Shown: positions 17,572 to 26,843, counted from the first letter of the stretch. The stretch: DNA of 64,000 nt from Brachybacterium phenoliresistens (GCF_000576425.1 NZ_KK069998.1:82648-146647); one strand, 5' to 3'. Program-made: numbers and translations. The notes: generated from the letters alone by a model not told the origin.

Positions 17572-18864
17572 TCAGTCGATCGGGGCGTCGGTAGGGGCGC
17601 GGTAGTCCTCCGGGAGCGCCGGGGCGGGGGCGCCGGTGGCGTCATGCACCCGGACCGCCTCGATCACGGCGCCCTCGCCCTCGACCTCGAGGATCAGCGA
17701 GGCGGCCTCGACCGCGGCGGGCAGACGGTGGATGCGCCGCACGCCGATGGTCCCGCCCTGCGCCAGCACGGTCCCGTCCGAGTCGAGCACGCGGTGGGCG
17801 CGCACCCGCTGACCGGTGGAGACGTCCTCGACCAGCTCGACATGGTCGAAGACGGTGGGCCCCGGCAGCTCCGCCTCGACGCGGGCGCCGGCGGGAGCGG
17901 CGATCGCGCGCAGATCGGCCGCGACCGGTGCGCCGAAGCGGGCGTCCAGGGCCGCGCGCAGCTCGACCAGGCGGGCGGCATCGACCGGATCGATGCGGCC
18001 GCGGCGGTCCGGCGGCACGTTCAGCAGCAGGTTCGCACCCAGGCCCAGGGACCGGTCGTGGATCTCCAGCAGGTGCTCCACGGACTTGGGCTCCTCCCCC
18101 TCCTGCCAGAACCAGCCGCGGCGCAGGGAGACGTCGCACTCCGGCGGCAGGTACCGGGCCTGGCCCAGCTCCACCACATCGGGGTCGTAGTTGTTCAGGT
18201 CGGTGGAGCGGGTGACGTACTCGCAGGGGTCCGCGGCCAGCCCGTCCTCGTTGCCGACCCAGCGGATCGTCGCCGGCCCCATGTTGAAGACCATCGCCTG
18301 GGGCTGCAGCTCGGCGAGCAGCGCGCCGATGGCCTCCCAGTCGTAGACCCGCCCGGCGGAGCCGGCGCCGTCGAACCACACCTCGAACAGCTCGCCGTAG
18401 TTCGTGCACAGCTCCCGCAGCTGGCGCAGGTAGAAGGCGTCATAGGCCTCGGGATCCTCGTAGCAGGGCTCGTGCCGGTCCCACGGGGAGAGGTAGAGCC
18501 CCAGACCCAGCCCGTGCTTCCGGCAGGCGGCGGCGACATCGCCGACGACGTCCCCGGAGCCGTCCTTCCACGGAGAGGAGGCCACGGAGTAGTCGGTGGT
18601 CGCGGTGGGCCACAGGCAGAAGCCGTCATGATGCTTCGCGGTGAGCACGACGTAGCGTGCTCCGAGGTCCCGTGCGGTGCGGACCCACTCCTCGGCGTCG
18701 AGGTCGGTGGGGGCGAAGTCGGAGGCCGGGACGGTGCCGTCGCTCCACTCCTTGCCCGCGAAGGTGTTGATGCCGACATGGAAGAACATCCCGAGTCCGG
18801 CCCGCTGCCAGGCGAGCTGCTCGGGGGTGGGGGCCAGGAGTGCGGACTCCGTCTCTGCAGTCAT
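17572..18864 (-). CDS. Second GH29 alpha-L-fucosidase, cytoplasmic
   Basis: 430 residues from ATG at 18864, chosen over longer starts because AGAGG precedes it and family homology begins soon after. GH29 marks are LGMFFHVGINTF near 24-35, LTAKHHDGFCLW at 74-85, the nucleophile segment VWFDGAGS with Asp165, and GANLLLNVPPDRRG near 310. A C-terminal beta-sandwich with a discoidin-like look follows. It has no signal peptide. It resembles the GH29-B type of plant and gut bacteria, often specific for alpha-1,3/1,4 fucosyl branches (inference). The gene is transcribed away from the DUF624/YesL gene. Confidence 0.9.
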   Translation of the reverse strand: MTAETESALLAPTPEQLAWQRAGLGMFFHVGINTFAGKEWSDGTVPASDFAPTDLDAEEWVRTARDLGARYVVLTAKHHDGFCLWPTATTDYSVASSPWKDGSGDVVGDVAAACRKHGLGLGLYLSPWDRHEPCYEDPEAYDAFYLRQLRELCTNYGELFEVWFDGAGSAGRVYDWEAIGALLAELQPQAMVFNMGPATIRWVGNEDGLAADPCEYVTRSTDLNNYDPDVVELGQARYLPPECDVSLRRGWFWQEGEEPKSVEHLLEIHDRSLGLGANLLLNVPPDRRGRIDPVDAARLVELRAALDARFGAPVAADLRAIAAPAGARVEAELPGPTVFDHVELVEDVSTGQRVRAHRVLDSDGTVLAQGGTIGVRRIHRLPAAVEAASLILEVEGEGAVIEAVRVHDATGAPAPALPEDYRAPTDAPID

Positions 18865-18939
18865 ACCTCTAGCCTTCCAGAGATCGGAGGAATTGGCGAA
18901 CCGTTCCCCAGCAACATCGAGCTCTCGGCTGGTCACCCC

Positions 18940-18968
18940 GAGACATCCGCCGTATTCATCGGTAGTCT
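18940..18968 (+). promoter_or_regulatory. Candidate promoter for the YesL-like gene, possibly leaderless
   Basis: GAGACA (18940-18945), a 17-base spacer and TAGTCT (18963-18968). The ATG at 18975 is only 6 bases after the -10 and has no ribosome site, so the transcript may start at the ATG itself. Confidence 0.4.
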
Positions 18969-18974
18969 GCTGGT

Positions 18975-19637
18975 ATGGCGACGCGATCGAGCACCGGCCC
19001 GCAGCATGTCCCCTCCTGGGCGCTGCGGGCGAACGAGGCGGTCGACGCCGCCCTGACCCTGGTGGTGGTCTCCCTGCTGTGGTGGGCGCTGACGCTGCTG
19101 GGGCTCGTCGTGCTCGGGGCGGCACCGGCCAGCTGCGCGGCCGCCGAGGTGATGCGCGCGCGGGCCGAGGGCCGCGCCGTGCCCGTGGCGCGCACCATGT
19201 GGGCCGCGTACCGCCGCGAGCTCGTCCCCGCGACCCTGCGGCTGCTGCCCTTCGGCGTGATCATCCTCGGCGGGCTCTCGACGCTGTTCCTCGCCCTGCG
19301 CGGCGGCGTGCCGGAGCCCTGGATGCTGGCTCCGGTGGCGACCCTCGGCGCGGTCGCGGCCGGCTGGGCGACGGCGAGCGCCGCCGCCCTGATCGCGGTG
19401 CCCCGGCTGCGCCGCCAGGACCTCCTGGTCTCCTGGCGGGCGGCCCTGCTGTGCCCCGGCGCCGTCCCGGTGGCGGCCTTCCTGCTGGTCGTCTCGCTGG
19501 CGGTGATCGGGCTGGCGGCTCTCGTGCTGCCGCCCGTCGGCCTCCTGCTGGGACCCGGCGGCGCCGCGCAGGCCGCGGGCGCCCTGATGGGCCGGCGCAC
19601 CGAGGCGCTGCTGGCCCGGCACGAGTCCCCCTCCTGA
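18975..19637 (+). CDS. DUF624/YesL-family membrane protein
   Basis: 220 residues with four to five hydrophobic segments and the family feature of a W-rich first helix followed by APASCAAAEVMRARAEGR. DUF624 proteins (YesL and relatives in Bacillus) nearly always travel with LplABC/YtcQ-type oligosaccharide importers, as here. Their job is not established; an accessory role in uptake or export has been assumed. The gene lies between the second GH29 (divergent) and GH95 (same strand, 99-base gap). Confidence 0.8.
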   Translation: MATRSSTGPQHVPSWALRANEAVDAALTLVVVSLLWWALTLLGLVVLGAAPASCAAAEVMRARAEGRAVPVARTMWAAYRRELVPATLRLLPFGVIILGGLSTLFLALRGGVPEPWMLAPVATLGAVAAGWATASAAALIAVPRLRRQDLLVSWRAALLCPGAVPVAAFLLVVSLAVIGLAALVLPPVGLLLGPGGAAQAAGALMGRRTEALLARHESPS

Positions 19638-19656
19638 CCCCGCCCCCTCCTGCTCC

Positions 19657-19680
19657 GCCCCTGCCCTGCCCTGCCCTGCC
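19657..19680. repeat. CCCTG pentamer run
   Basis: About five tandem CCTGC/CCCTG pentamers inside a pyrimidine-rich 70-base stretch between the YesL-like and GH95 genes. The stretch is low-complexity and not coding, and may be prone to slippage. Confidence 0.6.
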
Positions 19681-19736
19681 CCGCCCCACCCCTGCCCCGC
19701 CCTGCTCCTGGACCACCGCGAGAAACGGACCCCTCC

Positions 19737-22154
19737 ATGATCGACCCCCGCCACGCCCTCGTCTCCGACCGTGCGGCAGAGGCCTGGACCGATGCGTTCC
19801 CCCTCGGCAACGGCCACCTGGGGGCGATGAGCTTCGGCCGGCCCGGCACCGATCGCCTGCAGATCAACGACTCGGGCGTGTGGCGCGGCGGCCCGCGCCC
19901 CCGCCGTTCGGCCGACGGCGCGCACGAGGCCTTCCTGGCCGCCCGCGCCGCGGCCCTGGCCGGGGACCTGGACGCCGCGGAGGAGCACGTGCACGCCCTG
20001 CAGTCCGGCGACTCCCAGATGTACCAGCCCTACCTCGACCTCAGCATCGCCGAGCCGGCCGACGCCGATGCCGGGACGGTGCAGCGTGTCCTGGACCTGC
20101 GCACGGCGGTGGCCCGCGCCGTCCTCGGCGAGGGGCCGGCGTCCCGGGAGGTGCTCACCGCGGTGAGCGCCGCCGACGACGTGCTGCTGGATGTGCGCAC
20201 CTACCCCTCCGCCACGGACCTGGACCTGCAGGTCACGTCCCTGCACCGCCAGCAGGTGCGGGCCGAGGCCCTCGAGGACGGACGCGTCGTGCTGGTCGGC
20301 CGCCTGCAGGTCGCCGCGGCGGTCGACCCCGACGCCGGGGGCGACTGCCCCACCCGGGAGCCCGCCGGCTTCGACGAGTCGGTGCACGCCTCCTGGGCGC
20401 TGGAGGTCCGCAGCGACGGCGCGCTGGAGCCGGACGGCGACGGGCTGCGGGTGCGCGGGGCGCGCCGCCTGGAGCTGCGCCTGGTCTCGGCGACCCAGTT
20501 CGCCCTGGACGGCTCCCTGCGCCACGGGGACCACGCGGCGCTCGAGGCGGAGGTCCTCTCCCATCTGGAGGAGCTCGCGGCACGGCCGGTCGAGGAGCTG
20601 CTCGCCCGGGCGGAGGCCGCCCATCGCGCGCTGTACGACCGCACGGAGCTCGACCTGGCCCCCGGCGCCGACCGGGAGGGCGCCCCCGTCACCACCGAGG
20701 CGCGACTGGTCGCGGCGCAGCAGGGCACCGCGAGCCCGGCAGAGCTCGCCGACCTCGTCGCGCTCCTCGCGCACATGGGCCGGTATCTCCTGATCAGCGG
20801 GGGACGCGGCGCGAACCCGCCGCTGAACCTGCAGGGCATCTGGAACGAGGACGCGGTGCCGGCATGGTTCTGCGACTACACCACCAACATCAACCTCGAG
20901 ATGAACTACTGGCCCGCGGGCCCCGCGAACCTGCTCGAGATCGGCGAGGGGCTGACAGGCTGGTCCGGCCGGCTGGCCGCGCAGGGGCGGGAGGTGGCCC
21001 GCGAGGTGTACGGCGCCCGCGGCTGGACCGTGCACCACAACTCCGACCGATGGGGCTATGCGGGCCCGGTCGGCGACGGCGGCAACCGGCCCAAGTGGTC
21101 GTTCTGGCCGCTGGGCGGCGCCTGGGTCGCGATCACCGTGGTGGACCTGCACCGCTTCGGCGGGCAGGAGGTGCCCGCCCCGGTGCGGGAGCTGCTCGTG
21201 GAGGCGTGCCGCTTCGTGCTGGACCTGCTGGTCGAGATGCCCGACGGCAGCCTGGGGACGGCGCCGGCGACCTCCCCGGAGAACGTGTTCGCGGTGCCCG
21301 GCGGCGCCGAGCACGAGGTCCACGTCTCGACCACGAGCGACCTCGCGCTGGCCCGGGAGGCCCTGACCGCGCTGGTCGAGGTCGCCGCACCGGAGGATCC
21401 CGAGCTGACGGGGCGGGCCCGCGACGCCCTGGCACGGATCCCGCGCGAGCCGGTCCTGCCGTCCGGGCTGATCGCCGAATGGTCCGATCCCGCCTTCACC
21501 GACCCCGAGCCGCTGCACCGCCACCAGTCCCATCTCATCGGCCTGCACCCGGGGACCTCCCTGGATCCCGAGACGGACCCGGAGCGCGGACGGGCCGCCC
21601 GGGCGAGCCTGCTGGCCCGGGGCTTCGAATCCACCGGCTGGTCGCTGGCCTGGCGGATCTGCCTGGCCGCCCGGCTGGGCGATGCGGAGCTGGCCCACCG
21701 CTTCGTGCGCCGCTTCCTGCATCCCGTCGACCTGGAGCCGGTCGCCCGGCGGGTCTCGACCTCGGACGGCGGCGTCTACCGCACCCTGCTGTGCGCGCAT
21801 CCGCCGTTCCAGATCGACGGCAACTTCGGCGCGCTGGCGGGGATCCTCGAGCTGCTGCTGCAGTCCCAGCGGACCACCGACACCGGGGCGCGGCGCCTGG
21901 ACCTGCTGCCGGCCGTGCCGGCGGACTGGCCCCGCGGGGAGGCCCGGGGCCTGCGCGCCCGCGGCGGGGTCGTCGTCGACCTCGCCTGGGACGAGGAGGA
22001 GGTCCGGGCGACGCTGACGGCGCAGGCGCCGATCGCGGTCGAGGTCCGCTGCGGCGCGGCGACGGCCGCCCGCGAGCTCGCCGCCGGGGAAAGCGCACGC
22101 CTGCGCCTGACGCGCTCGCGGACCGGGTTCGGGCCGCAGGACGAACGCGGCTAA
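19737..22154 (+). CDS. GH95 alpha-L-fucosidase, cytoplasmic
   Basis: 805 residues, the length of single-module GH95 enzymes. The N-terminal beta domain opens with DAFPLGNGHLGAM and the INDSGVWRGG segment. The helical barrel carries RGANPPLNLQGIWNE, then TTNINLEMNYWPA, whose asparagines correspond to the residues that activate water in the inverting mechanism, and YRTLLCAHPPFQIDGNFG near the end. GH95 enzymes remove alpha-1,2-linked L-fucose, or in some members L-galactose. No signal peptide is visible, so it should cut imported oligosaccharides. With two GH29 enzymes the locus would cover alpha-1,2 and alpha-1,3/1,4 fucosyl linkages. Confidence 0.93.
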   Translation: MIDPRHALVSDRAAEAWTDAFPLGNGHLGAMSFGRPGTDRLQINDSGVWRGGPRPRRSADGAHEAFLAARAAALAGDLDAAEEHVHALQSGDSQMYQPYLDLSIAEPADADAGTVQRVLDLRTAVARAVLGEGPASREVLTAVSAADDVLLDVRTYPSATDLDLQVTSLHRQQVRAEALEDGRVVLVGRLQVAAAVDPDAGGDCPTREPAGFDESVHASWALEVRSDGALEPDGDGLRVRGARRLELRLVSATQFALDGSLRHGDHAALEAEVLSHLEELAARPVEELLARAEAAHRALYDRTELDLAPGADREGAPVTTEARLVAAQQGTASPAELADLVALLAHMGRYLLISGGRGANPPLNLQGIWNEDAVPAWFCDYTTNINLEMNYWPAGPANLLEIGEGLTGWSGRLAAQGREVAREVYGARGWTVHHNSDRWGYAGPVGDGGNRPKWSFWPLGGAWVAITVVDLHRFGGQEVPAPVRELLVEACRFVLDLLVEMPDGSLGTAPATSPENVFAVPGGAEHEVHVSTTSDLALAREALTALVEVAAPEDPELTGRARDALARIPREPVLPSGLIAEWSDPAFTDPEPLHRHQSHLIGLHPGTSLDPETDPERGRAARASLLARGFESTGWSLAWRICLAARLGDAELAHRFVRRFLHPVDLEPVARRVSTSDGGVYRTLLCAHPPFQIDGNFGALAGILELLLQSQRTTDTGARRLDLLPAVPADWPRGEARGLRARGGVVVDLAWDEEEVRATLTAQAPIAVEVRCGAATAARELAAGESARLRLTRSRTGFGPQDERG

Positions 22155-22228
22155 GCTGGGGCGGATGGCCGCCCGATGCCCAGCGCGTGTGCGATCGGGC
22201 CCACACCCACGAGCTGGAACGGAGTGAC

Positions 22229-23719
22229 ATGGCTGACCTCAGGGTGGACGTGACCCGAGCGGACGCAGTGCTGATCGGCGGCGGGGTGGCGAGCGCGACG
22301 CTCGCGGCGCTCCTGGCCGAGCTGGAGCCGGACTGGGACGTGCAGGTGCTCGAGCGCCTGGACGCCGTGGGGCTGGAGTCCAGCGACGGGTGGAACAACG
22401 CCGGCACCGGGCACAGCGCCCTGTGCGAGCTGAACTACACCCCGCAGGACGTGGACGGCTCCGTCTCCCCCGCCAAGGCGATCTCGATCAACGAGCAGTT
22501 CCAGGTCTCCCGCCAGTACTGGGCCCATCTCGTCGACTCCGGCGCGATCGCGGATCCGTCCTCCTTCATCCGCACGGTCCCGCACATGTCCTTCGTGCAC
22601 GGCGTGGAGAACGTGGACTACCTGCGCCGGCGCCATGCCGCGCTGAGCGCGAACCCGCTGTTCGACCGGATGGAGTTCACCACCGAGCACGGCACCCTCG
22701 CGCGGTGGGCGCCGCTGATCGCCGAGGACCGGCCGGTCACCGAGACGATCGCCGCCACCTTCTCCCCCGACGGCACCGACGTGAACTTCGGGGCGCTGAC
22801 CCGGTCCCTGTTCGCCGTCGCCGAGCGGGCCGGGACCACGGTCACCACGGGCCGCGAGGTCACCTCCCTGCGGCGCCTGGGGACGGACTGGGGCGTCATG
22901 CACCGGGACGTCGTCACCGGCGACGTCCGCGTGATCCGCACGCCCTTCGTCTTCGTCGGCGCGGGCGGCAACGCCCTGCCGCTGCTGCAGAAGTCCGGGA
23001 TCGACGAGATCCGCGGCTTCGGCGGCTTCCCGATCTCGGGCCAGTGGCTGCGCTGCACCAACCCCGAGATCATCGCCCGCCACAGCGCCAAGGTGTACGG
23101 GAAGGCCGCCGTCGGCGCCCCGCCGATGAGCGTCCCCCACCTGGACACCCGCTACATCGACGGGCGCCAGGGCCTGCTGTTCGGCCCGTACGCGGGCTGG
23201 ACGCCGAAGTTCCTCAAGACCGGCTCCTACACGGACCTGTTCGCCTCCATCCGTCCCGACAACGTCGCGCAGATGGCCGCGGTGGCCCCGCCGAACCTGG
23301 GCCTGATGAAGTACCTCGTCACCGAGGTCGCCGCGACCCGCGACAAGCGGCTCGAGGCGCTGCGCGAGTACATGCCCTCCGCCCGCGACGAGGACTGGGA
23401 GCTGGTCACGGCCGGCCAGCGCGTGCAGGTCATCGCGCCGGACCGCAAGAAGCTCGGGGTGCTGCAGTTCGGCACCCAGCTCATCACCGCGGCGGACGGC
23501 TCGATCGGCGGCATGCTGGGCGCCTCGCCGGGCGCCTCCACGGCCACCACGATCATGCTCGAGCTGCTGGGGAAGGTCTTCCCGGCCCGCCGCGACGTGT
23601 GGGCGCCGCGGATCGCGCAGATGGTCCCCAGCTACGGCACGCACCTGTCCGAGGATCCGCGCGCCGCCCACGCCTCCCTCGCCCGCACCGCCGAGACGCT
23701 CGGCCTCGACCACGAGTGA
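22229..23719 (+). CDS. Malate:quinone oxidoreductase family FAD enzyme (Mqo or Lqo)
   Basis: 496 residues from ATG at 22229, preceded by GGAG. The FAD-binding N-terminus reads VLIGGGVASATLAALL, followed by the Mqo-typical ESSDGWNNAGTGHSALCELNYTP, and GGMLGASPGASTATTIM near the C-terminus. Mqo oxidises malate to oxaloacetate at the inner membrane face and passes electrons to quinone. One Mqo-family protein, Lqo of Staphylococcus aureus, uses lactate instead. The gene is separated by only 6 bases from lutA and heads the lactate-utilisation operon, so a lactate role deserves testing. A TAAGCT -10 candidate overlaps the GH95 stop. Substrate cannot be settled from sequence. Confidence 0.88.
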   Translation: MADLRVDVTRADAVLIGGGVASATLAALLAELEPDWDVQVLERLDAVGLESSDGWNNAGTGHSALCELNYTPQDVDGSVSPAKAISINEQFQVSRQYWAHLVDSGAIADPSSFIRTVPHMSFVHGVENVDYLRRRHAALSANPLFDRMEFTTEHGTLARWAPLIAEDRPVTETIAATFSPDGTDVNFGALTRSLFAVAERAGTTVTTGREVTSLRRLGTDWGVMHRDVVTGDVRVIRTPFVFVGAGGNALPLLQKSGIDEIRGFGGFPISGQWLRCTNPEIIARHSAKVYGKAAVGAPPMSVPHLDTRYIDGRQGLLFGPYAGWTPKFLKTGSYTDLFASIRPDNVAQMAAVAPPNLGLMKYLVTEVAATRDKRLEALREYMPSARDEDWELVTAGQRVQVIAPDRKKLGVLQFGTQLITAADGSIGGMLGASPGASTATTIMLELLGKVFPARRDVWAPRIAQMVPSYGTHLSEDPRAAHASLARTAETLGLDHE

Positions 23720-23725
23720 GCTGAC

Positions 23726-24511
23726 ATGCGCATCTCCCTGATGACCACGTGCCTGGCCGATGTGATGGCCCCCGACGTGGCCCGCTCCACGGTGATCCTG
23801 CTCGAGCGCCTCGGCCACGAGGTGGTCTACGACCCCCGCCAGACGTGCTGCGGGCAGATGCACACCAACACCGGCTACTACTCCGAGGCGGCGCCCGTGG
23901 TGCGCCACTTCGTGGACACCTTCGAGCGGCAGCTCGACGACGTCGACGCGATCGTCATGCCCTCGGGATCGTGCACCGGCTGCGTGCGCGACCAGCACAG
24001 GCTGGTCGCCCAGCACGAGCAGGACGAGGATCTCGAGAAGCGGGCCGGCGCGGTCGCCGCGAAGACCTACGAGCTCTCCGAGCTGCTGGTGGACGTGCTG
24101 AAGACCACTGATGTCGGGGCCTACTTCCCCCACTCGGTCACCTACCACCCGACCTGCCATTCCATGCGGATCCTGAAGGTCGGCCCGCGCCCGATCAAGC
24201 TGCTGCGCGCGGTCGAGGGCATCGAGGTCGTCAACCTGCCCGAGTCCTCGACGTGCTGCGGCTTCGGCGGCACCTTCTCCGTGAAGAACTCCGACACCTC
24301 CAACGCGATGGTCACCGACAAGGCCGCCAACGTGGTGAGGTCCGGCGCGGAGTTCGTCGTCGCCGGGGACGCCTCGTGCCTGATGAACATCGGCGGCAAG
24401 CTCGCCCGCAACGGCGATGCCCCCCGGCCGATCCATCTCGCCCAGATCCTCGCCTCGACCCGCGAGGACCCGTTCGTCCCGTCCGCCGAGATGCTGGGGA
24501 GGGCCTCATGA
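23726..24511 (+). CDS. lutA: L-lactate utilisation protein LutA ((Fe-S)-binding)
   Basis: 261 residues with the two cysteine-rich (CCG) domains of LutA/YkgE. The first has TCCGQMHTNTGY near 50 and PSGSCTGCV near 80; the second has HPTCHSMR and SSTCCGFGGTFS near 170. LutA, LutB and LutC together oxidise L-lactate to pyruvate at the membrane in many Gram-positive bacteria. The stop overlaps the lutB start as ATGA. Confidence 0.94.
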   Translation: MRISLMTTCLADVMAPDVARSTVILLERLGHEVVYDPRQTCCGQMHTNTGYYSEAAPVVRHFVDTFERQLDDVDAIVMPSGSCTGCVRDQHRLVAQHEQDEDLEKRAGAVAAKTYELSELLVDVLKTTDVGAYFPHSVTYHPTCHSMRILKVGPRPIKLLRAVEGIEVVNLPESSTCCGFGGTFSVKNSDTSNAMVTDKAANVVRSGAEFVVAGDASCLMNIGGKLARNGDAPRPIHLAQILASTREDPFVPSAEMLGRAS

Positions 24512-26085
24512 GCACCGTCCATCTGGGGATGCCGGGCGTCCGGCCCCAGCACGCCTCCCCCGGGTCCTCGCACCTGCGCGGGGACCGGTCCTTCCCCGCG
24601 AAGGCCCGCACGGAGCTGGCCAACCCCGTGCTGCGCCAGAACCTCCAGCACGCGACGAGCACCATCCAGGCCAAGCGGGCCTCCGTGGTGCGCGAGGTGC
24701 GCGACTGGCAGAAGCTCCGCGACGCCGGCAGCGCCCTGAAGTGGCAGGTCACCGACCACCTCCCGGAGATGCTGGTGCAGCTGGAGGAGTCGGTGCAGGC
24801 CGCGGGCGGCACCGTCCACTGGGCGCGGGACGCCGAGGAGGCCGGGGAGATCGTCACCCGACTGGTCCTCGAGCGCGGCCAGCAGGAGGTGCTCAAGGTC
24901 AAGTCGATGGCCACCCAGGAGATCGGCCTCAACGAGACGCTCGCCCATGCCGGCGTCCACGCGATCGAGTCCGACCTCGCCGAGCTCATCGTCCAGCTCG
25001 CCGGCGACACCCCCAGCCACATCCTGGTCCCCGCCATCCACCGCAACCGCGCGGAGATCCGCGAGATCTTCCTGCGCACCATGCCGGACCTGGATCCGTC
25101 GATCACCGACGACCCCGCCGAGCTCGCCGGGGCGGCCCGCCGCTTCCTGCGCGAGAAGTTCCTGGACATGTCGGGCTCCGTGGCGATCTCGGGCGGCAAC
25201 TTCGCCGTCGCCGACACCGGCACCGTCGCGGTCGTCGAGTCCGAGGGCAACGGCCGCATGTGCCTGACGCTGCCCAGGACCCTCATCACCGTGCTCGGCA
25301 TCGAGAAGATCGTCCCGTCCTTCCAGGACCTCGAGGTCTTCCTCCAGCTGCTGCCGCGCTCCTCCACCGGGGAGCGCATGAACCCGTACACGACGCTGTT
25401 CACCGGCGTCGCCGAGGGGGACGGCCCGCAGGAGTTCCATCTGGTGCTGCTGGACAACGGCCGCAGCGCCGTGCTCGCGGACCCGGAGGGCCGCAGCGCC
25501 CTGCACTGCATCCGCTGCTCCGCCTGCCTGAACGTGTGCCCCGTCTACGAGCGCACGGGCGGCCACGCCTACGGCTCCACCTACCCGGGCCCGATCGGCG
25601 CGATCCTCTCCCCGCAGATGACGGGCGTGACCGGACCGGACGATCCCAACGCCTCCCTGCCCTACGCCTCGAGCCTGTGCGGGGCCTGCTACGACGTGTG
25701 CCCCGTGAAGATCGACATCCCCTCGATCCTCGTGCACCTGCGCGCGAAGGAGGTCGACCAGCGCCGCGAGGCCTCCGGGCAGTTCCACGGCACCTGGGAC
25801 GTGGCCATGCGCGGGGCCTCGAAGCTCATGTCCTCCCCGCGGGCGTACGACGCGGCCGTGCGGGCCTCCTCCGCTCTCGGCGCGGTCAAGCGCACCGGCA
25901 ACATCGGCAAGCTCCCCTCGGCGCTGCCGCTGATCCCGGGCTGGACCGACCACCGGGACCTGCCGGTCCCCCGGCAGTCCTTCCGCAGCTGGTGGAAGGA
26001 TCGCGAGCGCCACGGCGGCGCCCCCGCCCCGCGCCCCGACGGCGACGGCCCCGAGGACTCCCCGGCGAGCGGAGAGGACGCATGA
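24508..26085 (+). CDS. lutB: L-lactate utilisation iron-sulfur protein LutB
   Basis: 525 residues from the ATGA overlap at 24508. The N-terminal DUF162-like half includes LKVKSMATQEIGLNE and EKIVPSFQDLEVFL. The C-terminal half binds two 4Fe-4S clusters: C-x2-C-x2-C-x3-C at Cys334, 337, 340 and 344 (CIRCSACLNVCP), and CGACYDVCPVKIDIP from Cys391. It is the electron-transfer core of the LutABC complex. The last 40 residues are a Pro/Asp-rich tail. The stop overlaps lutC as ATGA. Confidence 0.95.
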   Translation: MSTVHLGMPGVRPQHASPGSSHLRGDRSFPAKARTELANPVLRQNLQHATSTIQAKRASVVREVRDWQKLRDAGSALKWQVTDHLPEMLVQLEESVQAAGGTVHWARDAEEAGEIVTRLVLERGQQEVLKVKSMATQEIGLNETLAHAGVHAIESDLAELIVQLAGDTPSHILVPAIHRNRAEIREIFLRTMPDLDPSITDDPAELAGAARRFLREKFLDMSGSVAISGGNFAVADTGTVAVVESEGNGRMCLTLPRTLITVLGIEKIVPSFQDLEVFLQLLPRSSTGERMNPYTTLFTGVAEGDGPQEFHLVLLDNGRSAVLADPEGRSALHCIRCSACLNVCPVYERTGGHAYGSTYPGPIGAILSPQMTGVTGPDDPNASLPYASSLCGACYDVCPVKIDIPSILVHLRAKEVDQRREASGQFHGTWDVAMRGASKLMSSPRAYDAAVRASSALGAVKRTGNIGKLPSALPLIPGWTDHRDLPVPRQSFRSWWKDRERHGGAPAPRPDGDGPEDSPASGEDA

Positions 26086-26843
26086 GCGCCTGGCAGGACG
26101 CCCGACCCTCCCGCGTCGCCGGCATGAGCGCCCGCGACGAGATCCTCGCGCGGCTGCGCAGCGCGCTGGAGGTGCCCCGGCGCGACGAGGTCACCGAGCC
26201 CGGCGACGTCCCGCGCACCTACCAGCGGGCCGATGACCGCGCCGAGGGCTCCGACCCCGCGAAGATCCGCCAGCTCCTGGTCAAGCGGCTCGAAGACTAC
26301 ACCGCGACGGTCCACCGCACCACCGAGGCCGGTCTGCCGGAGGCCGTCGCCGCCGCCCTCGAGGGCGCCGCCTCCGTGATCGTGCCGCCCGGGGTCCCCG
26401 AGGCCTGGCTGGCCTCGAGCGACCTCTCCGTGACCCGCGACGACGGCACGGCAGGCCCGCGCGCGCTGGACCGCATCGACGCCGTGCTCACCGGCTGCCA
26501 CACGGCGATCGCCACCACGGGCACGATCATGCTGCGCTCGGACGACCTCTCCGGGCGCCGCGCCATCTCCCTGCTGCCGGATCTGCACGTGATCGTCGTG
26601 CAGGCCGATCAGATCGTCCTCGGCGTGCCGCGGGGCATCGAGCGCATGGGCGAGGACCCGACGGCCCCCTGGACGATGATCTCCGGCCCGAGCGCGACCA
26701 GCGACATCGAGCTCAGCCGCGTCGAGGGCGTGCACGGCCCGCGCCGGCTGCACATCGTCATCGTCGAACCCGAGCCCGAGCCCGAGCCGGGGCCCGCCCC
26801 CGACGCCCCGAAGACCGCACCGACCTCCCAGGAGACCTCATGA
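26082..26843 (+). CDS. lutC: L-lactate utilisation protein LutC
   Basis: 253 residues, a DUF162/LutC domain. Marks are ARDEILARLRSAL near the start, VLTGCHTAIATTGTIML in the centre, and PSATSDIELSRVEGVHGPR, the conserved family signature, before a Glu/Pro-rich tail. The first ATG at 26082 overlaps the lutB stop; an internal ATG at 26124 begins where homologues usually begin, so the true start could be either. It completes the LutABC set. Confidence 0.93.
   Translation: MSAWQDARPSRVAGMSARDEILARLRSALEVPRRDEVTEPGDVPRTYQRADDRAEGSDPAKIRQLLVKRLEDYTATVHRTTEAGLPEAVAAALEGAASVIVPPGVPEAWLASSDLSVTRDDGTAGPRALDRIDAVLTGCHTAIATTGTIMLRSDDLSGRRAISLLPDLHVIVVQADQIVLGVPRGIERMGEDPTAPWTMISGPSATSDIELSRVEGVHGPRRLHIVIVEPEPEPEPGPAPDAPKTAPTSQETS

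Noticed and set aside
18865..18974. Further copies of the fucose operator before the second GH29 or the YesL-like gene
   Set aside because: AGCAACATCGAG and GACATCCGCC resemble half-sites of the 9.6 kb operators but keep neither the symmetry nor the spacing.
18933..21800. Minus-strand frame of 955 codons opposite GH95
   Set aside because: Antisense shadow. GH95 motifs on the plus strand are complete and no domain is seen in the reverse frame.
18677..23719. A single open frame running from 18677 through GH95 into the Mqo-family gene, suggesting a giant fusion
   Set aside because: Only the last 496 codons are real protein. Upstream the frame is out of phase with GH95 and YesL and reads as Arg/Pro/Gly noise. 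A ribosome site precedes the ATG at 22229.
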